A DNA stretch of 64,000 nt from Chaetoderma sp. LZ-2023a (GCA_034401795.1 CM067359.1:142668233-142732232), one strand, 5' to 3'; counted from the stretch's first letter, positions 35,518-47,166 are shown. A program made the numbers and translations. The notes: generated from the letters alone by a model not told the origin.

Positions 35518-36529
35518 TTATTTTTTCAAAATCGACAAGGCGAGAGGGTTCGAGGTGTCACGGAGATAATGGTCTGTAAAACTTGACTCACAATGCCACT
35601 GAGCAACCGACATAATGTCATCCACAGGGACCCCATTAAACAGGGCAGTGGATGTCACTACGCCGTGGACACTGTCAGCCTTGGCCATGTCAACCTGCTT
35701 CCCGGTGGCGGATTTATGACAAAACTGAATACATTCTACAATCCACCTGGAAATGGTGTCCTTAGACGCCCTGCCATGGGGTTCAATATATGACAACCAT
35801 AACGCTGACTGGTTGGTGCGCCACTCCGATGTACGTTGTTTGTCCCGGAGCAGCGCCCGGATGGGACACCATGCTTTAGAATTAGGATCATATCTAGTTA
35901 AATCTGGCAAAAAAATAGGTTGACCTGGATATTTCAAAGACTGATTCTTAGCCAAGAAATTAATCCTAGGTAGAAGCTTAAGGCCTTCCCCTGTAACCAC
36001 AAAACGGTCTTCCTCGGCTGATAAGGCATGAATCTCACTCCTACGCCTAGCCGAGGCCGCAGAAATTAAAAATCCAGTTTTAAGAGTTAACAGTTTCATA
36101 GAAATGGAACTAAGTGGTTCAAAAGGCTTATCTCCAAGTACCTGAAGCACCAGAGATAAACTCCAAGATGAAATCACTGGGGGATTCCTTGGTCTCAGAT
36201 TGCCCATGCCTTTAATTAATACATTTAATGTACTTACTTCATCACTCCCCCTATTAGCCAAGCAAGGGATAAGTCATTAAAGCTGATTTATAACCAGCAA
36301 TAGAGTTAGGCTTGAGGCTATAGGCATCATACAGGTGACAGAGGAAATCAGCCACTACCTGAATAGATGAATCCATTGGATCAATACACCTTGTTGAGCA
36401 CCATTCTGCAAATCTGTTGATTTTATAATTATATGCTCTGGAGGTTGACCCCCTCCTGGCTTTGGCCATAAACATGGCCGCTTGCTCAGAAAAGCCCTCC
36501 TTAATTCTAGATTCCTTGACAACATCCAC
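35518..36529 (-). pseudogene. Tyrosine recombinase (fossil DIRS)
   Basis: The first part (36,254-36,529) has the core-binding text STSRAYNYKINRFAEWC and DFLCHLYDAYSLKPNSIAGY. The second (35,518-36,261) has the catalytic-domain text TLKTGFLISAASARRRSEIH and, at the end, FTDHYLRDTSNPLALSI. This is the DIRS-type integrase-like enzyme of the lambda recombinase class. Confidence 0.9.
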
Positions 36530-36556
36530 GCAGTCAATCGGAACATTGACGGATTG

Positions 36557-38537
36557 TTATGAAGGGCCTTGCCCTGGAAGATAATGTCGTCCATCAGAGG
36601 CAGAGGAACCGGATTGCAGACCAGAAGGCCCAGCAGATCTGTATACCACGATCGGCGTGGCCAATCCGGGGCGATCAGAAGCACTAGCCACTCCTCCTGT
36701 CTGATTTTCTGAAGAACTTTTGGAATCAGGATTGCTGGAGGGAATGCGTATGCATACATTCCCGCCAGCTGATAGCCAACGCATCTGTTGCGAAAGCGCT
36801 TGGATCTGGAATCGGAGACGTACGTCGTCATCTTCGCATTCCTCTTCGTTGCGAACAAATCGATGTTGGGTTTCCCCCAATGGTCGAACAGACGATCCGC
36901 CACACATTGATTTAGTTGCCATTCCGTGGGTAAAACACTCATCCTTCGGCTCAATGAGTCTGCTAACAGATTTAACCTTCCCGGAATATGAACTGCTTTC
37001 AAGGTAATCCTGTGATCCAGGCACCAACAAAGCAGTCTCCATGTCATCATACAGAGACTGGGCGACTTCGTTCCGCCCTGGCGGTTTATGTAAGTCACTA
37101 CAGTTGAGTTGTCTGAACGAATAAGAACAATCTTGCCCTGAACTTTCAGTAAGAAATGTTCCAGGCCCAGGACTACTGCTTTTAGTTCCAGTAGATTGAT
37201 ATGTTCCTTCGACTGTTCCAGATCCCAAAGCCCTGATATTGTGGATTCTTCCAGGCAAGCTCCCACCCCTCCATCGATGCATCTGTATACACAGTCACCT
37301 GAGGGTGGGGAGGGGTTAGCAAAACCCCCACCAAGAGATTCTCTGTATTCAACCACCATTGCAGGTGGTGAATTAGAGGCGCAAACACTGACACGTTCGA
37401 GTCCAGCGAACCTGTACTCTGGGTCCATTGTGTCATGAGAAATAACTGGAATGGCCGCCTGCGTAAGGCGGCCTGAGGAATGACTGGTTCCAAGGAAACC
37501 ATCAACCCCAGCATCCTCAAGTAAACCCGTGCCAGGACATGACGACTGTCGCACACTGACTGTATTACTGAGATGAGTCTCTGAACCCTCTCCTGAGTAG
37601 GATAAACATATCCTGTCTCTAGATCGAAGAACATGCCCAGGTAAACAAACTTCTGGGATGGAGTCAGCTCTGATTTGTAGAAATTGATTATCCAGGCCAA
37701 GTCTGTGAGAGTCTTCAAAACAATCTCCAGATTGGCCGATAAACTTTCCTGTGTGTGTGCTTTCAACAGCCAGTCGTCTATGTACGTGTGGACTGATTTG
37801 CTTCTCCTGCGGAGGAATGCGGTGATCGCAAGAACCACACGGGTGAAAACCCGAGGAGCCGTGGAAATTCCGACGGGTAACACCCTGAATTCCCACTGTC
37901 TGCCCTGGAATGCAAATGTCAGGAAGCGATGGAAACTCCTCGCTATGGGGATGTGGAAATAAGCATCCTTCAAGTCTATTGAGGCTGTCCACATTGCCTT
38001 CTCCAACCCTGCCAACACCGAGCGCACAGTCTCCATCTTGAAACTGGGCATCTCTATGAACTCGTTCAACGGCTTGAGGTTGAGAATAGGTCTCCACCCT
38101 CCGGTGTTTTTTCTTACTAAGAACACGGTTGAATAGAAGCCCGGACACCTTTGTGCCGGCTGAATCGCTCCTTTTTGTATGAGGGAGTTTATCTCCTCCT
38201 CGATACACAACCTTTGCTCTGGATCTCTCGGATTTGGAGTCCAGATTGGCACCAGAGATAGCCGCGATGGCGGGCCTGTCATCCAATCGGGATGATACCC
38301 GACTGAAAGCCATCGCAAGACTAAACGGTCCTGAGTTAACCATTCCAACTCTTGCATGTGGTCGGCCAACCGGCCTCCCACCGGTCCACCTAGGGAGAGA
38401 GGTGGACATAAGGAGTGCAAGAGTGGCACTGTCTCCTTCGCCAGAAACACCGGAGTGGTTCCAACCGTGGTAACCGGCCCATCAGGCACGATTACCACGA
38501 CCAGATCCTCGCACGCCACGCCCAGCACCGCGCGCAC
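36557..38537 (-). pseudogene. Reverse transcriptase and RNase H (fossil DIRS)
   Basis: Reverse transcriptase: IQKGAIQPAQRCPGFYSTVF, WRPILNLKPLN, ASIDLKDAYFHIPIA, then TYIDDWL at the catalytic site. RNase H follows: SKEHINLLELKAVVLGLEHF, IRSDNSTVVTYINRQGG and the DLFATKRN block usual in DIRS pol. The two parts are read in different frames; overlapping frames are normal in this family. Confidence 0.92.
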
Positions 38538-40526
38538 CTCGGTGCGCGGGTGGCTGCCTGGCTGACTGCACCTGAGCCCCCCTCACTGCTGGCCAAATCG
38601 AACGCGGCCGAGGCCGACACTGCGATGGTGGCTGGCCACTGACCTGGCCACCTCCACCTCGAGCCTGCAGGGGACGAAACGCAGGGGGTGCCGCGCGAAC
38701 GCGCTCCCTACGGAGCACCTCAAACTGCTCGCGCAGCGCCCTCTGGTTATTGACCAGAGTAACCGTCTCCTGGAGGTGCCTACATCCCTCACCTCCAAAG
38801 AGACCAGGACCTGTCATAGGCGTACGCAGTAGCCTATTGTACAGGTCCTGGGATGGGCACAAGTTGTCCAAGGCAAACGTGCGCCTCGCCCGGACACTCC
38901 TGGTCACCACCCGCGTCATGCAGTCCAGAGCCAGGTTGATACCATCCTGGATGGCTCTCTGGACTGTGACCGGGCTCGGTTGGCGCGATGCGGATGCCGT
39001 TACTACCCCTTGTAACAGCTGGGAGACATGGGACAGAGCCGCAATAGAATCTCTCCCACTCTCCTCCACATCACCCAACGCGTTCGAACACAAAGCTCCC
39101 GTGTCAGAATGGGAGCCTGGCCGCACATCCTTGCCCAAAGCCGCGCGGTCATCCACGCTAGGCTTGGGCACCACACCGTACCTCTGGTAATCCACAGGCA
39201 CGATGCGGCAGCGCCTTGCCACCTCGCGAGGGGCCTTCGCGAGACGTCCATTCACCTTAATGGACGTCTCCGCCGCCGCGAACATATCAGCGACATGCTC
39301 TGCTAACGGCAGAGTTGGCATAGGGCCAGCAGCGGCTTTACCAGCTAACCACAGCCTGTGGTCACGCTGGCTAGCCGACTGCTCCATGGGCAGGTCTGGC
39401 CTAACACTAATCAGCCATTGACAAGCGTCAGACCAATCCTCCTCCGTGGCTAACTGCGAGTGCTCTACAAGACGGGGGCCTTCGTTTTCCTCCTGAGCAC
39501 ACGCAGCAGAGCTTATCGGCGGATATGCTGACACTCCTGGCAAGCCAGAGAAAGCATGCGGGCCCGAAAGCACCGGCATGGTAACCTGGCTGGCTTGTCC
39601 AGAAGCAGGCGCCGTGGTAGAGCACGGGGCAGATACCACCCCACCACGGCCCCGACCAGCACCAGCAATACCCTCGGCAAGCTGAGGTATGCGGTATAGC
39701 TGGCCATCAGCACCGCCCAGGGCCACCTTCTGAGCCGTGAACTCCACTCCTGCGTGAGTGGAGCCATGGAATATGTCGCCTACATTCGCCGCGAGGGGTG
39801 CACAGACGTCATAATCCGTGGTCACGTCCTCAGATGGCGACCCTAACAGGTAATCCTCTTCCTCCTGGCCAGACAGATTAGACTCCGGGTCAGCAAAGAG
39901 AGCTAACCCGGACTGACCAGGAAAGGTAGGAGGTACTGGCACCCGCGGCGTGCAGATACCCCTGGACTGATAAGCAGCCAGCGGGCTCCAGCGACAGCCG
40001 TCCATGACCCCTCGGCTCGGCAAGCCTGCTGCCAGGGTCGTGGAACGCCCCCTCCAATGGGGCCACCTCTGAATCCTCGAAAACTGGTAACGGCCTACGG
40101 AATGGCGATTCAGAGGTGGGGATTACCTGCTCCGAAGCAGATGATGAGGACAACAAAGGATTTGTCACAGGAAGCATGCCACGAAGCAACTCTGGAACCA
40201 AATCCTTTATGGTCCTCTGCATCTCTCCCAACATCTCAGCACGGAAGGCCTTCATGTCCACCGCGGACGAGGCCTTCCTCTTACCATTCTTACTTACACC
40301 CTCTCTCTTCTGCTTCCTCTCCTCCTCCACCACCTTGTCCTTCGCCTGTAAGCACAAGAATTCGGATATTAATTCGCTCCCCCCCGCAATGCTTACATAT
40401 CTCGCAATTAAGCAAGGGCCCACAAGGGCTACAATGATAACAGAGATGAGGAATAAATTTTTCCTTCAGGAAACGTCCACAGGACGAGCAACCAGGTCTC
40501 TGAAACAGGACAAAGGACGAGGACAA
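38482..40526 (-). pseudogene. gag-like region with a Cys-rich N-terminus (fossil DIRS)
   Basis: A 513-codon frame (38,482-40,023) of DIRS gag style, with a disordered Gly/Arg-rich end (QARGGGGQVSGQPPSQCRPR). Upstream, 40,290-40,526 begins MSSSFVLFQRPGCSSCGRFL and has several CxxC pairs (CSSC, CYHC, CEIC), a small zinc-ribbon-like start also seen in other DIRS gag proteins. An intermediate frame covers 39,890-40,423. Confidence 0.75.
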
Positions 40527-41084
40527 TGAGCAAATTTGTTAAAGTTAGAAACTCAAAACCAAACTAAAAGAGAGGGAAAATGATCATAAAGATCACTAAT
40601 CATCTAAAACCAGCGTTGGACAAAACTTTAATTGTTAATAAAGAGCAAGGCTGATCATGACGTCATTAATCCCATGACAGGAAAAAACCGATCCGTAACA
40701 AACATCCAAGTGCAAGGACGAATTGTATTCATACCCAGAACATCTTCAGAATGGATATTCCGACTACACAACCATCAGATACAGAATGATAACAATGGCA
40801 ATTACAGTTAATTTTCCTAAATAATTAACATCACCTCATATCATTAATTAAATACCTGACACTTTGTATAGACAACCCATCCAACGTGATGAACTGGAGC
40901 ACTCCACCAAGACTACTCCTCTTAACTCTCTCCACCTAGGGGAAGGAATTGGATCAAGAGGGCAAAGTGAGAAGACCTTTATACTAGGCCTCCGACTCAC
41001 TGGACATAGAATTTTTGGTTAGATAACCTAACAGTATTAGTAGGAAATGGAACCATGGTGGAGAGAAACAAACCCTCTGATGCT

Positions 41085-41160
41085 GTGATGTCCATTACAT
41101 ATCCTGACAGATACCTGTGGACATAACATTACATATCCTGACAGATACCTGTGGACATAA
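41085..41160 (-). repeat. Two 36 bp direct repeats in the DIRS leader
   Basis: ATTACATATCCTGACAGATA then CCTGTGGACATAA occurs twice in tandem, between the gag start and the terminal repeat. Confidence 0.85.
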
Positions 41161-41439
41161 ACACAAAGAGAGATTAGTAATATATAGCACCCAGTTGAAA
41201 TAAAACAACTAAACAAGGCGCTTATCAGGGTAAACGCAAGTCCCGGAAACACATTACACCGGGTAAAACTCGCTAAATCTTAATAGAAGTCACCTGATGG
41301 ATAGGTCCTGGGCCGTCCTCCGGCGAAGCAACTCTCTCAGACATTCCATACAGGCTTGAAACTTCTACTAAACAGGCTAAATCAACTTAAAAATGAGTAG
41401 AAAAGCGCAAAGCACAAAAACATGTGTTTACTCTCTGCC

Positions 41440-41614
41440 AATAAATTAGCAGAGGAAGTGCTAGTCTGCGCATGCGCGGTGGTGGGGCTGGCATCCGCCA
41501 GACTACACTCTGACTCCCTGCCCAGTAGGGGCACCTAACTGTTTTAATCTGAGTGTTTTATTGAGTAAAAGCCGATATTTAGCAATATCCAAAAGTATTA
41601 GGGAGGTAAGTATA
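41440..41614 (-). repeat. DIRS terminal inverted repeat, right
   Basis: Inverted partner of 34,640-34,815. The outermost bases to 41,629 (TACTCTTGAAGTGAAAT) differ from the left end and are represented in the internal complementary region. Confidence 0.93.
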
Positions 41615-41629
41615 CTCTTGAAGTGAAAT

Positions 41630-41871
41630 TTGGTTATACTCACCTTGTGACACTAGTGCCCATCCCATGATATTTGGTTATACTCACCTTGTGACACTGC
41701 GATACCCATCCCAAGGTATTTGGTTATACTCACCTTGTGACACTGGTGCCCATCCCATGATATTTGGTTATACTCACCTTGTGACACTGTGGTGCCTATC
41801 CAATGATATTTGGGTACGGTCAACTTGTGACACTGTAATGTCCATTCCATGATAGTTGGTTATACTCACGT
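41630..41871 (-). repeat. 46 bp minisatellite with 5' splice sites, right part
   Basis: About five units continuing the array at 34,041-34,597. The outermost (GCACAAC|GTGAGTATAACC) is the most diverged and may be the founder. Confidence 0.9.
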
Positions 41872-43229
41872 TGTGCGCAACATGCAGCCTCTACTCTACC
41901 AGGCAATCAGCTTTAGCAATGCAGTTTCCAGCAGGAGTTACCGCCAGCAGAGCTGCATCTAAAATTCTGTTTTCGTGGGACACGGTTCTAATCGGAGTTG
42001 AACCAAAATCAGTACGTCTTGAATTGTTAGGTTTATAATTGAGGACACCAACATCTATTCATTTTGTTCAAAGCTATATTAAACTCCTTTCATTGTTTAC
42101 CAGCCAAAATTTAATTGGACAATATTTAAGTAATCAGGTACAAACTGTGACAGTGTGAGGGGTATTAATGTTCAACCTGTAGTGACACACTGACAGAGGG
42201 CTCTTAATCTAACTATAAGAGGGAAGCTGTAACTACGGAGACTGGTCACTATCCATGCCGTTATTTCATACAGAGATGTTAATATCCATATTTCAGAGAT
42301 TTGAAGAATGGTCCGGTCACACAAATTTACATCATCACCATCTAGAGATAAAATGATTAAAGGTGTGGCTTACTAGGAAACTCGTAACGTTAAGGTTCAG
42401 AAACTTGAATGAAAGCTCATCACCTCTTTGCTTCGATTGCGAGTGTAGGCGGTCCTATTCTTATCTACATGCATCTTGTCATGAACTAAATATCGCTTCT
42501 AGACTTGTGGCCATTAATTTTGCAGTACAGTTATAATACATCAAATTTGGCTGTCTACTCAAACTGTAATGGAACGCAACATAACAGGATGGTTTCCCGA
42601 TGCTGACATGCCATTCTCTATCTTCACCATCCCTCTCTACTTTCAACCATGCTTCACTCGTTCATTTATTTGTCTCTTAAATGGTACCATTACACACAGC
42701 TAACATAACATAACAGTCTCTCTCTCTCTCTCTCCCTTCCTCCATCCCCAGCCCCCCCCCCCCCTCTCTCTCATTGCTCGGACCAGTGGAACAGGTTCAA
42801 ATTATTCACATGGACAACGCTGAGAAACAGCCGTAGCATCCAAGCGATTCAAGTTTCAACCCTTCACGTTTGAATAACAGGGAATGTCTACCAAAGTAAC
42901 CAATGGCAAAATATCCTTTGAACAGTGATGTTTCTTCACAGGCCTCTGAAGACCCAGACAACGCATTTGAAGCATTGTCTTCGCCCCAGTCTTTTACCTA
43001 TGGCGTCTTGTAGGTAATCAAACAATGGACGCCGACCAAATTAACTAATCAAATATCCACCTATCAAGTCTGAAGAATCATCACTAACGATATCCTGATA
43101 CATGTTTCGATGCCTACCTCCATAGCGGTCTTTCAGCGAAGCTTGGTAACAGTTGGCTAAGCAGTTCAGCAGTCTTTTAAATGATATATGGTAGATCTCG
43201 AAAAATTCAAAACGGTAGCGAACAGAATT
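41872..43229. other. Intronic interval with TC and poly-C runs
   Basis: Lies in intron B-C. A (TC)n tract at about 42,717-42,735 and C-runs near 42,751-42,764 are the only clear features. A minus-strand frame between 41,895 and 42,020 reads TPIRTVSHENRILDAALLAV but meets a stop before the nearby GTGAGT, so it is not taken as an exon. Confidence 0.5.
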
Positions 43230-43640
43230 GAATAATAAGTCCTAGAATTATAAGACCATTCTGGAAGTTTGGTTGAAATTGTCCATACGTTTCAAAGGAT
43301 TTATCATAAATTTTGGAAGCTTGGAGATACTTGCTGATCAATTAGATTCAATTATTTAGGTTCAGAATTCTACTCCGTTAGGGTTCTTTCAGTGAGGTGT
43401 GGGTCGAATTGATCAAACTGTTCAGGAGCTTCAAGGCACTTGCCGACCAAAATTGGTTCAGACCACTAATCTAGGGAATTTTGGTTGAAATCGGTTTCAG
43501 ATGAGTAGACATTTAAATAGAAAGAATGTTGGGTTTTTTACCGAAAAAGTTGAAATACGGATTGACCAAAAATCACGAGATTTACTTAGGCCACCAATAG
43601 TGGCAATCGATTTAGCAGAACTTGTGCTATGCATAAAACA
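43230..43640 (+). repeat. Diverged relative of the 150 bp array
   Basis: Phrases such as TTTGGTTGAAATTGTCC, GGGTTCTTTCAGTGAGG and GGTTGAAATCGGTTTCAG echo the units at 6.2-7.4 kb. Only about three degenerate units remain. Confidence 0.5.
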
Positions 43641-43837
43641 ACAATAAGTTTTTGAGTAAGGAGCGTGACATTTAGCCAGGATGGTGAGGGTTTATGTGGA
43701 CATATAACTGTGGGAAGATTAGTCTGCCCCACATGCTTTGTAAAAAGACTTGATATAAATAAAATTGAAATTGTAAAAGGATGGTGTATGGATCCAACAT
43801 AAGTCGGTCTTGCACAACATTGCTTGCCAAATACATA

Positions 43838-44308
43838 TCATTCGACCAGAAATATAAGTGTTTGCAATTGTAACCGCTTTTCAGCAAGCCAATTTAGCTT
43901 CATCCACATTTGTGTTCCAGAGAATGTTTCCGGACATGTTAGAGATACGACTATGATTCGTGTATGGTCGGCATTAAGTAAATATGCTTGATTACTTGAC
44001 TGAAGCAAACATAATACATACAAATATGAGGTATATCCCACGCCTTATTTACGAATGTTCTGACATGTTGTATCGTCTTTAAGGACAATGATATTATTAC
44101 TCAGACATGTGAATTCACAATCTTCGATATTGATGTCACTTGCCCGAGGGATGTAAAAGAAATACGTTAGCTTAGTCATACATGATCGGAATGAGATTGT
44201 TCTATCATGAAGGGAAACTAGAAAACTAGGAAGCTGATATATGCCCATGAAGCCAAATACATCTTTCACCAAGATAGCATAAGCGTCATTGCATATATAA
44301 AGCGTCAC
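43838..44308 (-). other. Two unrecognised open frames
   Basis: Frames at 43,838-44,041 (ending KRLQLQTLIFLVE) and 44,045-44,308 (with TISFRSCMTKLTYFFYIPRA and NIEDCEFTCLSNNIIVL) lie in the B-C intron. Both end in stops and neither has splice signals that would fit the phase-1 join of B to C. They may be an old exon or repeat relic. I assign no function. Confidence 0.2.
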
Positions 44309-44641
44309 TGACTATATGTACTAGTACATGGCACCAGGATAGCACAAGCATTGATGAACATGTGCATAAGTACCTGGCATCAGGATAAGATATGACCTAT
44401 GTGCACGTACCTGGTACCACAATATCACAAACGTCAATAGATATATGTACACGTACCTGGCACTAGGATAACACAAGCGTCATTAGATATATGAACACGT
44501 ACCTGACAGCAGGATACCACAAGCGTTATTAGATATATGTACACGTACCTGGCACCAGGATAGCACAAACCTCGTTAGATATATGTACACGTATCTGGCA
44601 CCAGGATAAGACAGCGTCATTACATATATATTTACACGTAC
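44262..44641 (-). repeat. 46 bp array made of the exon B 5' splice site
   Basis: About eight units begin exactly at exon B's donor. On the gene strand exon B ends GGAGCCAG|GTACGTGTAA, and each unit reads CTATCCTGGTGCCAG|GTACGTGTACATATAT with CTAATGACGCTTG between. Six or more units keep the CAG|GTAC core. The copies furthest from the exon are most eroded. Confidence 0.9.
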
Positions 44642-44756
44642 CTGGCTCCTGATGAATCATGATGTAATGGAATATCCTCATATTCTGGAATATGTTGTCT
44701 GGTTCGATATCAAGCAGAGACGGAACTTGTCTATCATCCAGAGTGTGGGCACGGCG
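44642..44756 (-). CDS. Host gene, exon B (38 codons + 1 base)
   Basis: The chosen acceptor is GATTCTCTGCAG|CGCCGT and the donor GCCAG|GTACGT. It enters in phase 0 and leaves in phase 1. It reads RRAHTLDDRQVPSLLDIEPD and NIFQNMRIFHYIMIHQEP. The frame stays open upstream to an ATG at 44,793-44,795 (MTFLRLLNVDSLQ), so a longer exon is possible. The phases fit exons A and C. The donor is the template of the array that follows. Confidence 0.6.
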
Positions 44757-45303
44757 CTGCAGAGAATCAACGTTTAACAACCTCAGAAATGTCATTTAAG
44801 CTTTATGCAGACTGAGCTTAGATGACTTATGAAAATGGCTACCGAAATAAAACAGTTGACAAGGCTGCACATATATAGCTCTGTCAACCTACATCAAACC
44901 ATTGCATTCCTGAAACCAGCGTACAGCATTGCATTTTCAGAGTAACATCTGCTATCTGTACAGGGCCGCAGAGATGTTCTGATGTTCTTTGGGGTGGGGG
45001 AAAGTCAAACTCAATGGATTGTCCTAAGTTAGAATCTAGATACTCTCAGATGGCACCTCAGGCTTGCCTGCGCACCCAATCAACTTCTGGATCTATGGAT
45101 ATCTCGGAAACCTCTGGTTCGATTTAGCTCATATTTAACACAAGAAACAGTGTGACCGTCCACTAGGATTCCACAGCTTTAGAGTAGACCACAAAATATT
45201 GATTAAGTTTAATCAGTATTTACGTATTACATTGTTTATCTTGAAACTGGGATTATCAGTCATGGTTGACCAAGGATAAGCATCACCCCCAGGTACGAAA
45301 CTT
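44757..45303 (-). other. Intron A-B, inner part
   Basis: No defined feature before the MITE copies at 45,304 and 45,820. Confidence 0.5.
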
Positions 45304-45640
45304 AATGGACGAGTCCACTTTTAGCTATGACCCGCCCATTTCTATGATCAGTTCCACCCACACTTTGTCCGTGTTGGGATTGATCGAACCCTGAAAACTA
45401 TACTGGTAATCTGCTGAATATTTTGAAACTAATTTGACCGAGTGCTCAGTCAAATTAGTCTCAAACTATTCACAGAATGGTTATTAAGTGGTAAAGCCAT
45501 CCAATTCGTACACATGGCGGATTTTTAAAGGTTCATGACGGACTCTGCCACATAATTCATTACGCATTTTGATTATGACGTCAGCCTACATGTGACGTAA
45601 TTCATTATTAAGTTATGCATTTCAGGAAAGTGCTTTTAAT
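45304..45640 (+). mobile_element. MITE family M1, copy 4 (diverged)
   Basis: AATGGACGAGTCCACTTTTAG, then GTGTTGGGATTGATCGAACC and the core arms GCTGAATATTTTGAAACTAA and GTCTCAAACTATTCACAG. The right end is eroded. Confidence 0.6.
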
Positions 45641-45819
45641 GGGTTATTTAAATACATTGGGTGAGGTCAAGTCTTGGTGTTAGTAGACTAGACCGTCGCT
45701 AGGCTTGTTGGGCTTATAGGATTGTGACGTCATGATATTAGCATTATTAGGTCACGCACCCAAAATGACCAGTTTGGATAAGTGGGTGACTAATATGCTT
45801 CGTCATAATCTTCTAAGAC

Positions 45820-46190
45820 AATGAACCTTTCCAGTTTTAGCTATGCCACGCCCATCTCTAGCTAAGACAAACCCACACCACGCTCGTGTTGGGATCGATC
45901 GATCTCTGAACTCCCTGACTATCGATTTCCAGAAATTTATGCAGGTAAGCTGTTGAATATATTGAAACTAATTCGACTGGATGCTGTTGCTGCCTCTGTA
46001 GAGCAAGATAGGCAGCAACAGCAGCCAGTCAAATTAGCAGACATACAATTCGTACGTGTTGGACTATTAAGCGTTAAAGACGGCCTATATCGAATCATTG
46101 ATGACGTCATGGTTATGACGTCAGCCTACACGTCACTTAGAGTTGATTATGACGTTATATGATGGATGGATCAACTTGGAAAGGTCCATT
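45820..46190 (+). mobile_element. MITE family M1, copy 5
   Basis: A good copy: AATGAACCTTTCCAG at the left and CTTGGAAAGGTCCATT at the right, a full core (GCTGTTGCTGCCTC / AGGCAGCAACAGC) and several TGACGTCA motifs. Confidence 0.8.
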
Positions 46191-46783
46191 AGAAGTAGGC
46201 ATAACGTCTACCGAGGGGTAATGGTGTTACAACAGCCATTGGCATATTAGGCTACGCACATCAAAAACATAATTTTCTTTCATATTTTGTTAAAATATGC
46301 CTGGTCAAGTAGAGGGTGGCCTAATATGGCAATGCGATGACGTCTCAGACCTCACACCCACTCACAAGTGTACCCTGCCGAGGGCAGAGTCTACTGATGA
46401 TGGTGTTAGTGCCGAGACTTTATCTAACCCAGTGACTAGCCGTGTGCATGCGCATAACAGTGACAGCAGAGCATCTGAGTTTTTGCACCAAACCCCCTAC
46501 ACCCCCAACACATCCCACCCCACCCCCACCTTCCGACACGCGCACGCACGCATTGTGAGTTGTCACATTCACTTAATTTGATGTGACATATAGGCATGGT
46601 TAGGAAACAAAGTAAGTATGGTGTGGTTATTTTGCTGTGGGCAGAATCAAGAGGCGAGGCGAGCACACCCACTCAGACCACACCTTCTGCAGCCATAGGT
46701 GTGCGTGCTTGAAAGTATGCCTGATTGTGTGCGTACGCGTACTTGCACACAAAAGTGTATATATATTTCTGCACAATTCGTAC
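46191..46783 (-). other. Intron A-B, outer part
   Basis: C-rich and ACGC-rich stretch near 46,494-46,550. I see no gene. Confidence 0.5.
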
Positions 46784-47122
46784 CTCTACTTTTTGAAAAT
46801 CACTTTGCGGTGTCCTGCCATACTCAGTGACAAATTGTTCCTGGTTCACAAGCACCATGCGATAGATATAACTACGTAATGGCCCGAGCACATATTCGAC
46901 AGTAGGGTATCTGTAACCATAGTCTTCCATCATGAACCTATACCAGTACAGATTGTTGTGCATAGCGATCAATGGACTGGAAAATTTCCCATCAGCTATT
47001 CCTTCCTCCAGAAGGTCAGTAAGAGGACCCTTCCGTCTCACTAAAATCGGCTCTGCATCGATTTCTAAGCTGAAGACTTTTCGTGAATACTCAATGGCAT
47101 CTTGTAACCTAGGGTTGCGTTT
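46784..47122 (-). CDS. Host gene, exon A (113 codons)
   Basis: The acceptor is TATTTTCTACTATAG|AAACGC and the donor AAGTAGAG|GTACGA, both phase 0. The exon is fully open: KRNPRLQDAIEYSRKVFSLE, then GKFSSPLIAMHNNLYWYRFM, YGYRYPTVEYVLGPLRSYIY and RTPQSDFQKVE. The PTVEYVLGPLRSYIYRMVL part resembles the L-R-P-L-R-Q-x-x-Y helix of Asteroid/FAM120 proteins as remembered. That is the main reason for the tentative family call. No further upstream exon was found between here and the window end, so the 5' part, where a PIN/XPG-like domain would be expected, is missing or beyond. Confidence 0.65.
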
Positions 47123-47166
47123 CTATAGTAGAAAATATTCAAGGGAGCAAGGAAGTTATTTAGCAA

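Larger units (their letters stand above)
34598..41629 (-). mobile_element. DIRS-type retroelement, 7.0 kb (fossil, largely complete)
   Basis: In reading order (minus strand): inverted terminal repeat, leader, gag with a Cys-rich start, reverse transcriptase and RNase H, tyrosine recombinase, internal complementary region, inverted terminal repeat. This is the DIRS1 plan. It is inserted in the 46 bp minisatellite: GGGTAT ends the left flank and TTGGTTAT starts the right flank, restoring the unit with no target duplication, as expected of tyrosine-recombinase integration. It keeps all parts but looks broken at a few points, about two to four. The terminal repeats differ only slightly, so it is fairly young. 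Confidence 0.9.

Noticed and set aside
41874-42030. Extra host exon upstream of the GTGAGT array
   Set aside because: The best frame meets a stop before the donor, and the length and phase do not fit the B-C join.
43838-44308. Host exon between B and C
   Set aside because: There are no flanking splice sites in a phase that would keep the B-C phase-1 join.
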